Assembly: GCA_002790315.1 (NCBI GenBank)
Contig: PFUW01000023.1
Coordinates: forward strand, 1 to 6,557
Length of the DNA: 6,557 nt
Source: Huberarchaeum crystalense [NCBI: Candidatus Huberarchaeum crystalense]
GTDB lineage: Archaea > Huberarchaeota > Huberarchaeia > Huberarchaeales
Direction of reading: 5' to 3'
Shown piece by piece: positions 1 through 6,400 of this stretch (position 1 is the stretch's first letter; the number at the start of each line of letters is the position of its first letter). The position numbers and the translations under genes are program-made. The notes under the pieces were generated by a model. It made no database searches. It had not been told where the DNA came from and worked only from the letters and a program-made list of their open reading frames with translations.

Positions 1-76
1 TTTGTTGGTTTAGTGCTATTTCTTGTTCAACTTTATTTTCAGGAGAGTCTTGTTTGTTAGGAGTTTTTTCTACCAT
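1..76 (-). CDS. Unknown protein, N-terminal 25 codons only
   Basis: An ATG on the minus strand (complement of 74-76) opens a frame without stops to the left edge, giving MVEKTPNKQDSPENKVEQEI and five more residues. The fragment is hydrophilic, rich in Lys, Glu, Asn and Gln, and looks like a disordered tail; there is no signal peptide or membrane segment. It is divergent from lysS, with 48 bp between the two start codons, and the TATA-like sequence at 95-104 lies about 24 bases upstream of the ATG, which fits a leaderless transcript. The family cannot be told from 25 residues. Support comes from the promoter geometry and the absence of stops, so the existence of the gene is likely but its identity is unknown. 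Confidence 0.6.
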   Translation of the reverse strand, partial: MVEKTPNKQDSPENKVEQEIALNQQ

Positions 77-104
77 ATTATTTATATAATAATATTTATA
101 TAAT
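76..104. repeat. Imperfect 14-bp tandem repeat in the divergent promoter
   Basis: Bases 76-90 and 90-104 match at 14 of 15 positions, both ending in ATTTATATAAT. The unit contains the TATA core. It could be a duplicated TBP site or an operator-like pair, but AT-only sequence makes chance similarity easy. The first copy, TATTATTTATATAAT, recurs exactly at 3376-3390 in front of the other minus-strand gene. Confidence 0.45.
95..104. promoter_or_regulatory. Shared TATA box of a divergent leaderless promoter
   Basis: TTTATATAAT contains the self-complementary octamer TTATATAA, so it reads as a TATA box on either strand. Its centre is about 25 bases from the A of the lysS ATG (125) and about 24 bases from the A of the minus-strand ATG (76). 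Archaeal TATA boxes centre about 26 bases upstream of the transcription start, so both transcripts would begin at or next to their start codons. No Shine-Dalgarno sequence precedes either ATG, which agrees with leaderless translation. A second copy of the core at 81-90 is too close to the left gene and too far from lysS to fit as well. The start sites are inferred. Confidence 0.55.
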
Positions 105-124
105 ACATTTACAACAAAAATAAT

Positions 125-1843
125 ATGGCAAACAGTTTAGAAGAACCGCTTTTTTGGGCAGATAATTTAGCACGAAGAATAATTAATAAGCGACCTAACA
201 AGTTATTTTATACTATTGAAGCAGGTATTACACCAAGTGGAAATATGCATATTGGAACTTTGCGAGAAGTGATGATTTGCAGTTTTGTTGAGCGCGCGCT
301 TCTCGATCTTGGCAAAAGTGTGCGCTTTCTTTTTATATGGGATGATTATGATCGTTTAAGAAAATTACCCTCTGATCTTCTCAACAGAGAAGAAATGCAG
401 AAATATCTTTACTTTCCTGTTAGCAAAGTTTTTGATCTGTGGGGGTGCCATTCTTCTTGGGCAGAGCATTTTGAAAAACCGTTTGAAGACCAGCTTAAAA
501 TTATAGGAATTAGTCCAAAGTATATATATCAATCTGTAGAATATACAAAGGGCACATATGCTGAAGAATGTTTGCGCGTACTTGGGAATAAACAAACAAT
601 TACTGAAATTTTAAACAAGATCAAAACAAATAAAACAGCTGCTGAGGATTTTTTGCCAATTCAAATTTATTGTGAAAAATGCAGCAAGGACACAACACAA
701 ATTATTGAAAATCAAGGAATAAATTATAAATATTCTTGTTCGTCTTGCGGTTTTGAGGGAGCAGTTAATATATTAAAGGATTTTCATTATAAATTAGGTT
801 GGAGAGTTGATTGGCCTATGAGGTGGAAATTTTATGATGTTGATTTTGAATCTAGTGGAAGTGATCATTCAGTAGCTGGCGGTTCGTTTGACACAGGAAA
901 AGAAATTATAAATCAAGTCTGGGCGCGCGAACCACCCCTTCACCAACATTATGGTTTTATTATTGGGCGAGAAGGAGGCAAGTTGTCAAAATCAGTTGGT
1001 GGAAACATAAGTCCTGGCGATTTGTTCGAAGTATTTTCTCCATCAATAGTGCGGTTTTTATTTGCAAGGGCGCGGCCTGAAACAGAGTATAGCATTGTCA
1101 TTGATGATGAGAGTTATTTAAAAACATTTGCTGATTTTTTCAAGCACGAAGACATATATTTTAATTCAAATAATATTCGGCAAGGAATAAGTGAAAAGAA
1201 TATAAAACAGTTTTGCCGTATTTATGAAATGAGTGTTGTTGGAACACCAAGTGTCATAAAACCAGTGCAACCTGACATTCGCAATCTTGTATTTTTGATG
1301 AATTTTTTCCAAACACCTCAAAAAGCGCTTGCTTATCTTAAAAAAAACCACAAAATTAAATTAAGTGTAAATGACGAAGAATTGTACTTGCAATACATGA
1401 CTTGCTGTCAAAATTGGCTAAAAAAATATGCTCCTTCAAAATATAAATATAAACTTAGGCAGGGGGTAGATCAAGAAATTAAAAAGCAAATATTACCTTT
1501 TGAAATTGAAATAATAAAGCAAATTATAAAACTACTAAATCAGCCAAAAGTAAGTGATGAGCTTATAAAAACAAAACTTGAACAAATTACAACAGCAGAT
1601 GCGCTTGACAAAAAGGCATTTTATGCTAAGATTTATCAAATATTGTTCAGAAAAGACGAAGGTCCAAACTTTGCAGGTTTTTGCCAATACATAGGAAAAA
1701 CGAAAATAGTTAAAATTTTAAAAGAATACATAAAAAAAGAATCAGAAACAGATAATAAGATTATAGAAGAACATAAAGACAATATAAAAAAAGAAAAAGC
1801 AAAAAGAAGAATCAACAAACCAGAAAAAGAAAAGAGTGCATAA
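125..1843 (+). CDS. lysS: Class I lysyl-tRNA synthetase (LysRS-I)
   Basis: Cytoplasmic enzyme that attaches lysine to tRNA-Lys using ATP; the class I form is typical of archaea and is also called lysK. The 572-residue product has the class I Rossmann fold with the HIGH motif as HIGT (residues 42-45) within PSGNMHIGT, a zinc-ribbon insertion with Cys183/Cys186 and Cys205/Cys208, the family block SDHSVAGGSFDTGKEI (246-261), and the KMSKS loop as KLSKS (286-290). A helical anticodon-binding region follows. From memory, the family usually has GKDH where this protein has GSDH (245-248). The last 35 or so residues are a Lys/Glu-rich tail, making it slightly longer than the roughly 500-540 residues I expect. 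The start is set by the TATA box 25 bases upstream and the lack of a ribosome binding site. tRNA-Lys(UUU), its substrate, begins 134 bases after the stop. Confidence 0.96.
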   Translation: MANSLEEPLFWADNLARRIINKRPNKLFYTIEAGITPSGNMHIGTLREVMICSFVERALLDLGKSVRFLFIWDDYDRLRKLPSDLLNREEMQKYLYFPVSKVFDLWGCHSSWAEHFEKPFEDQLKIIGISPKYIYQSVEYTKGTYAEECLRVLGNKQTITEILNKIKTNKTAAEDFLPIQIYCEKCSKDTTQIIENQGINYKYSCSSCGFEGAVNILKDFHYKLGWRVDWPMRWKFYDVDFESSGSDHSVAGGSFDTGKEIINQVWAREPPLHQHYGFIIGREGGKLSKSVGGNISPGDLFEVFSPSIVRFLFARARPETEYSIVIDDESYLKTFADFFKHEDIYFNSNNIRQGISEKNIKQFCRIYEMSVVGTPSVIKPVQPDIRNLVFLMNFFQTPQKALAYLKKNHKIKLSVNDEELYLQYMTCCQNWLKKYAPSKYKYKLRQGVDQEIKKQILPFEIEIIKQIIKLLNQPKVSDELIKTKLEQITTADALDKKAFYAKIYQILFRKDEGPNFAGFCQYIGKTKIVKILKEYIKKESETDNKIIEEHKDNIKKEKAKRRINKPEKEKSA

Positions 1844-1888
1844 AAAGCGCGCAGCCTAAGTAAAAGAGCAAATTTTGCCAAAATAATT

Positions 1889-1919
1889 TATATATTATTA
1901 TGTTATTTAATAATATATA
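1889..1919. repeat. 12-bp A/T-only inverted repeat between lysS and tRNA-Lys
   Basis: TATATATTATTA (1889-1900) and TAATAATATATA (1908-1919) are perfect reverse complements around a 7-base loop, TGTTATT. It starts 45 bases after the lysS stop. As RNA it would form a weak A-U hairpin at the end of the lysS message; as DNA it is a palindrome rich in TATA-like sequence that could hold the tRNA promoter. No T-run follows on the plus strand, so it does not resemble an intrinsic terminator. The repeat is seen directly; its role is unknown. Confidence 0.5.
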
Positions 1920-1931
1920 GATATAAAAATA
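1920..1931 (+). promoter_or_regulatory. Candidate TATA box for tRNA-Lys
   Basis: GATATAAAAATA is TATA-like, centred near 1926. A start about 26 bases downstream would fall near 1952 and give a 5' leader of about 26 bases, to be removed by RNase P. Several other AT-rich stretches between 1885 and 1960 could serve instead, and the tRNA could also be read through from lysS, since no terminator is visible between them. Confidence 0.3.
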
Positions 1932-2085
1932 AAACAAACAAAAAAGATTAGTAATGCATATAACCACTTTGTTTGTTGGGCTCGTAGCTCAGCCTGGTAG
2001 AGCAGCAGACTTTTAATCTGTTGGTCGCGGGTCCAAATCCCGTCGAGCCCACTTAAAAACAAAAAATCAAGAAAAACAAACAAAA
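1931..2085. repeat. 13-bp direct repeats flanking tRNA-Lys
   Basis: The 13-mer AAAACAAACAAAA occurs exactly at 1931-1943 and 2073-2085, on either side of the tRNA gene. The bases just outside each copy differ, so the match is exactly 13 bp. Flanking direct repeats can mark an old insertion or duplication, but the sequence is simple and A-rich and may be coincidental. No integrase gene or copy of the tRNA 3' end is visible nearby. Confidence 0.3.
1978..2051 (+). tRNA. tRNA-Lys, anticodon UUU
   Basis: Full cloverleaf. The acceptor stem GGGCTCG (1978-1984) pairs perfectly with CGAGCCC (2044-2050), and A2051 is the discriminator base. The D stem GCTC/GAGC (1987-1990, 2000-2003) carries a GG-containing loop. 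The anticodon stem GCAGA/TCTGT (2005-2009, 2017-2021) closes the loop CTTTTAA with anticodon TTT at 2012-2014. The variable loop is TGGTC. The T stem GCGGG/CCCGT (2027-2031, 2039-2043) closes the loop TCCAAAT. CCA is not encoded (CTT follows), so it must be added enzymatically, as is common in archaea. The T loop has C at position 55 (base 2033) where T, the pseudouridine precursor, is expected. It is the substrate of the LysRS encoded just upstream, on the same strand. No intron. Confidence 0.97.
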
Positions 2086-2382
2086 CTAATGTTATATTGC
2101 TTTTGTCGTTTTCTGGAAGAGTAAATTTGCATCTTCTCCTTTTTTTCATTTATATCTTGCTGAAGTTCATATAAAACTTTAAATTTTTTAATCCCTTTTT
2201 TATATCATACATTCTTTTCAGTAATAATTCCCCTTTCTTTTGGTTTATTTGTTGTTCTAATTTTAGCTTTTTTTTGTTCAACTTTTATATGTTAGACTTC
2301 CTTTAGATTGTAATTTTATTTCACCCGACAAATTTCTCCAATTTCTATTAAGTTCTGTTCGGTCTAGGCCTTTAATAAATAT
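2067..2382 (-). pseudogene. Possible decayed coding region, unknown family
   Basis: This is most of the 426-bp stretch between the tRNA and the next gene, and no intact ORF explains it. Its minus strand is strongly purine-rich, as the coding strands of the real genes here are. One frame is open from 2382 to a TGA at 2280-2278 and reads GLDRTELNRNWRNLSGEIKL near its start, with no ATG. A second frame takes over with little loss (open from 2291, KVEQKKAKIRTTNKPKERGI), hits TGA at 2207-2205, then stays open through VLYELQQDINEKKEKM to a TGA at 2069-2067. That is roughly 100 codons with one frameshift and one internal stop. It may be a remnant of a small basic protein, a sequencing-damaged gene, or simply A-rich spacer. 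I do not recognise it. Confidence 0.3.
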
Positions 2383-2398
2383 TTATCTTTATTTATAA

Positions 2399-2409
2399 AT
2401 TTATATAAA
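2399..2409 (-). promoter_or_regulatory. TATA-like box upstream of the possible remnant
   Basis: Read on the minus strand this is TTTATATAAAT, centred near 2404. A start about 26 bases downstream would fall near 2378, close to the left-hand limit (2382) of the open frame of the possible remnant. Further TATA-like sequence lies at 2410-2417. It could drive a small RNA or the old gene. The sequence is AT-rich throughout, so the assignment is weak. The rest of 2410-2477 is T-rich spacer in which I see nothing. Confidence 0.3.
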
Positions 2410-2477
2410 ATATATATTGGTTTTCTTTCTCTTTTTTTACTTTTGGGTTTTTAATCTTTATTTTTTATTCTATTTTT

Positions 2478-3374
2478 TTAGCTTTCTTCTTTTTTTTCTT
2501 TTTCTGGTTGTTTTTTACCTTTAATTGTAATATTATCTGTGTTTCTGCTGATTTTATCAGTGATCACAGTCAGTTTTTTTACATTATCTACAAAAACAGG
2601 AAGTATTTTTTCAACAATATTGCTCATTGCAACTAGTTCTGCTGTTAATTTTTGGATGTGTTCATTCAAGGTTTTTGTTTGTTCTGTTAATTCAATGTCA
2701 TTGCGTTCAATCGCAGAATTAATGTGCTTAGTTGTTACTTCTATTGCTTTGATTTTTGCTGAAGTTTCTTTTTGTGACTCATTAATTTCATCTGCAAAGG
2801 TCTCATATTGTTTAAGTTTTTCAGCTACAATAATCTCAACTATTCTTTCTAATTCTAACTTAATTTCTGCAATTATTTCGCCCTTTGCTTTTGCAATTCC
2901 ATCAGCAATTTCCTGTGAGATGTTTGAGGTTGTAATGTTTTGACTGCTTTCTATTTTCATTTCTGAATCAAGATAGGGTGGGGGCAAATTTGTTTGAGGA
3001 TGTGGCAATGAGGGAATGACATTTACAGGGATGTTTTTTGAAACAGGAACTTCGAAATTTTGTGAGCTAGAAACAGGAAGAGAATATGGACTTTGCTGGA
3101 CTTTTTTTGATTCGACTGGCGTTGGCATTAAAGGTTGTGTTTGTGGAAAAGATGGAGGAGGTATATTTTGTAAATCAGGTAAGGTAGGAGGTAGGGGTTG
3201 TTGTAGAGGTTTATTTTGTTCTTCGATAATTCTCTTTAATTCTGCTTGAATTATTGCTTCCTGAATATCTGTCATTGAAATACCTTCATTAGAAAGGCCA
3301 GCTATGATTTGCTTGTTAGTGTACCCATTTTGTTTTAATGCAAGTACTTTTTGTAACAAGGCACCTTTTTCCAT
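2478..3374 (-). CDS. Unknown helical / proline-rich / coiled-coil protein
   Basis: A 298-residue protein I cannot assign to a family. Residues 4-50 form a compact predicted helical module with the pattern LKQNGYTNKQIIAGLSNEGI followed by MTDIQEAI, like small helix-turn-helix or three-helix modules in which a Gly-Tyr turn is followed by an 'xxxIxxxL' helix. Residues 55-135 are a low-complexity linker rich in Pro, Gln and Ser, with runs such as PPTLP, IPPPSFP and LPPPY. Residues 150-280 are a long charged helical region with hydrophobic residues at heptad-like spacing, likely a coiled coil and therefore oligomeric. The end (285-298) is Lys/Glu-rich. There is no signal peptide or membrane helix, so it is probably cytoplasmic. 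A Pex14-like layout comes to mind, but only as a resemblance. It is divergent from ileS and probably shares its promoter region. Coding status is well supported by the architecture; function is open. Confidence 0.85.
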   Translation of the reverse strand: MEKGALLQKVLALKQNGYTNKQIIAGLSNEGISMTDIQEAIIQAELKRIIEEQNKPLQQPLPPTLPDLQNIPPPSFPQTQPLMPTPVESKKVQQSPYSLPVSSSQNFEVPVSKNIPVNVIPSLPHPQTNLPPPYLDSEMKIESSQNITTSNISQEIADGIAKAKGEIIAEIKLELERIVEIIVAEKLKQYETFADEINESQKETSAKIKAIEVTTKHINSAIERNDIELTEQTKTLNEHIQKLTAELVAMSNIVEKILPVFVDNVKKLTVITDKISRNTDNITIKGKKQPEKEKKEES

Positions 3375-3375
3375 A

Positions 3376-3390
3376 TATTATTTATATAAT
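3376..3390 (-). promoter_or_regulatory. 15-bp AT motif next to the start codon, shared with the left-edge gene
   Basis: On the minus strand this reads ATTATATAAATAATA and ends one base before the ATG at 3374. The identical 15-mer precedes the other minus-strand gene (bases 76-90, overlapping the A of its ATG). It looks like a TATA box, but it sits only about 11 bases from the start codon, too close for leaderless initiation. If the upstream box at 3412-3422 is used, this motif would make up almost the whole 5' leader. It could be a leader element, a regulator site or coincidence. Confidence 0.4.
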
Positions 3391-3411
3391 GGTTAAGGGT
3401 TTGTATCGCAA

Positions 3412-3424
3412 ATTTTTATAAATT
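3412..3424. promoter_or_regulatory. Divergent TATA region for ileS and the coiled-coil gene
   Basis: The plus strand has TTTATAAATT (3415-3424) centred about 26 bases before the ileS ATG, which fits a leaderless ileS transcript. On the minus strand the same bases read TTTATAAAAAT (3422-3412), centred about 42 bases before the ATG at 3374; that would give a start near 3391 and a leader of about 17 bases. The arrangement resembles the lysS promoter, with one AT-rich core between divergent genes. No Shine-Dalgarno sequence is present on either side. Start sites are inferred from spacing only. Confidence 0.5.
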
Positions 3425-3445
3425 TTTGCTTTGTAAAAATAGTTT

Positions 3446-6400
3446 ATGCCTTACAACCCGTTAAAAACAGAAAAAGAAATCCTTAACTTTTGGGAAAAAG
3501 AGCAAATCCCGCAGAAAATAACAGATTTTCAAGCGAACTTTGTGCGAACTGGTCGCAAGTTTTATGTTCTTGATGGACCCCCTTTTTTAACTGGGGTTCC
3601 GCATTTAGGTCATACACTAACATCTACACTTAAAGATGTAATTTCAAAATTTAAACAAATGCAAGGTTATGCTGTTTGGTGGCAGCCAGGATTTGATACT
3701 CACGGCCTTCCGATCGAGGTTAAAGTTGAAGAAAAATTAGCAATTCATTCTAAGCAAGAAATTCGAAAAAATGTTAGTGCATTTATAGCAGAATGCCAAG
3801 AATATACTAATCATGGACTTGAAGTTTGGTCACCATTATATAAAAAATTAGCTTGTTGGCGTGGATGGAAACAACCATATTTAACAAAATCTAATGAATT
3901 TATTGAAAGTGCCTGGTGGACTTTTAAACAACTTTATAACAAAGATTTATTGCGATGGGGGGAAAAGCCAGTATGGTGGTGTCCTCGTTGCCAAACTGTT
4001 TTAACAGGATATGAATCTACAGACGCATATCGCGACAAAACAGATCCTTCAATTTATATTAAATTTCCTATTGTCAATAAAAAAAATGAATTTTTGCTTG
4101 TTTGGACAACAACACCTTGGACATTAGCAGCAAATGTTGCTATAATTGCGCACCCAGATGAAATTTATATAAAAGCAAAATATGATGATGAGATTTTAAT
4201 CTTAGCAAAAAAAAGAATAGAACCCATTGCTGAAGAATCTAAAAATACAAATTATGAAATCCTCGAAGAATTTATAGGAAAAAACCTTGATGGCTTGGAA
4301 TATTTGCCGATCATTGACTGCAATCAACAGCGCGAACTTTCTAAAAATCTCAAAACCCACAAAGTTTATCTTTCAATTCCTTTACTAAAGCAAAAAGCAG
4401 CAGGAAAAATTGCAGCAAAAAAAGAAATTGAACAAGAAATTGATTTTAGTCATGTGGTTGATATGGAAACAGGTTCTGGATTAGTACATTGCGCGCCAGG
4501 ACACGGAGATGTTGATGCTAAAATTGGAAAACACTATGGCTTGTTATCTGTTTCTCCTCTTGACGACGAATGCAAATTCACTGAAAAAGTTGAACAATGG
4601 CGGGGGGTTTTTGTAAAAGATGCTGACAAATCAATTATAGAACATCTTGATAAAAACAATAAACTTTTTTTCAGCACAACAATTACACACTCTTATCCTG
4701 TTTGCTGGCGATGTAAGACTCCTTTAATAACAAGATTAAGCAATCAACTTTTTCTTAATATATCTTCACTAAAACCAAAAATGAAAAAATTCGCAAAAGA
4801 AGAAGTATATTGGAGTCCAAAATTCGCAGAAACACAATTTTTGAATTGGATTGATGAAGCTGATAATGATTGGCCAATTTCGCGCGACAGAGTTTGGGGG
4901 ATTCCAATTCCTTTATGGAAAGATGAAGATGGAAATGAAGAAGTAATTGGCTCAATTAAAGAATTAAAAGAGAAAAGTACAGAAAATTTGCCTGAAAATT
5001 TAGATTTGCATTTAAATAGAATAAGTAGCATCAAAATAAAAAGCAAATCAGGAAAAGAAATGAAACACTGTGGATATACCTTGGATGTTTGGTTTGATTC
5101 AGGGTCAGCGGGCTGGGCTTCACTTCATTACCCATTTTCAAATATAAAAGAGCAAATTAACACTCCTGATTTTATTGCAGAAGGAGAAGATCAGATTCGC
5201 GGGTGGTTTTACAGCCAAATGGTGCTATCAACAGCAGTTTTTGATCAGCCAGCGTACAAAAAATGTTTGATGAGTGCATTTGTTTTAGATGAAAAAGGTG
5301 AAAAAATGTCTAAAAGTTTAGGAAATGGTGTTGATCCCCAAGATGTAATTCATAAATATGGGTCTGATTTGCTTAGATTGTATCTTTTATGGGATGCTCC
5401 GTGGGACAGATTAAAATTTAACACAAAAATTCTTAGCAAAGGAATAAAAAACATAATTATAATTGATAACATACTTAACTTTTACAAAACATATTGTGAA
5501 AAAAATACAGGTAAAATAAACAGCGATGATCTAAAAAAAGAAGACAAATATATTTTGTCCAAAATAAACAGCGATGATCTAAAAAAAGAAGACAAATATA
5601 TTTTGTCCAAAATAAACAATTTAATTAAAAGCACAACACAAGACCTTGAAGATTTACAGCCCCATTTAGCAATCAAAAAAATTATTAATTTTGGCGTAAA
5701 TGATTTAAGCAGAAATTATATAAAAGCAATAAGAGAACGCATTAAAGAGAATAAAAAAGAAAAAAACAATATTTTATTAGTTTTATATTATGTTCTTGAT
5801 CGCTATTTAAGATTGATGGCTCTTTTTGTACCTTTTTTTGCAGAATATTGCTGGAATCAGATCGGAAAAACAGAATCAATTCACTTACAAACATGGCCTA
5901 TATTTAACAACACTTTAATTAACAATCAAATTGAGCAGACCTATGAGTTATTTGAAGAAATTCAAGAGCGCGCAAACTTCTTGCGAAATGAAAACAAACT
6001 TTCATTGCGTTGGCCAATTGAAAAGCTTACAATCGAATTTTCTAAGCAAGGAGACAAGCAAATGCGCGCGCTTGTTGAAGAAAATCGCGACAAAATAAAA
6101 AAAGACGGGAATACAATTAATATTGAAATAGTAGAAAAAGAAACTGAAAAAGATATAATGATAAATTACAAAACACTTGGAAATAAATACCGCGAATTGC
6201 TAAAAAAGATTGAAGAATATGTTAAAAGCAATCCTAAAATCATTGAAAAACTTCCAACAACAATTGAGATTGAAGGACAAGACATAACACTTGAGACAGA
6301 TGACATTATATTAAGATCTGTGCCTGTAAAAGATAAAACTCTTTCTATTAAAGATAATTTCAATCTGCGAATTTCAACAAAAGAAACAGATGAAGTCAAA

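Noticed and set aside
365-1881. Minus-strand ORFs opposite lysS
   Set aside because: They are hydrophobic, Phe/Leu/Ser-rich readings of a well-supported LysRS gene on the other strand.
1844-1888. Intrinsic terminator after lysS
   Set aside because: The short GCAAA/TTTGC match has a one-base loop and no T-run follows.
1907-2149. Minus-strand ORF of 80 codons containing GLDGIWTRDQQIKSLLLYQAEL
   Set aside because: This phrase is the translated antisense of the tRNA gene, a well-known spurious 'protein' in databases. The rest is spacer DNA.
2539-3249. Two plus-strand ORFs (134 and 77 codons) opposite the coiled-coil gene
   Set aside because: They are shadows of the minus-strand gene: Cys/Ser/Phe-rich with no domain pattern, while the minus strand gives a coherent modular protein.
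5513-5618. The tandem repeat as a CRISPR or minisatellite array
   Set aside because: There are only 2.2 identical units with no spacers, and they lie in frame inside a conserved gene.
4744-6399. Minus-strand ORFs opposite ileS, one with a repeated LFILDKIYLSSFFRSS
   Set aside because: They are antisense to IleRS. The protein-level repeat merely mirrors the 48-bp DNA duplication.
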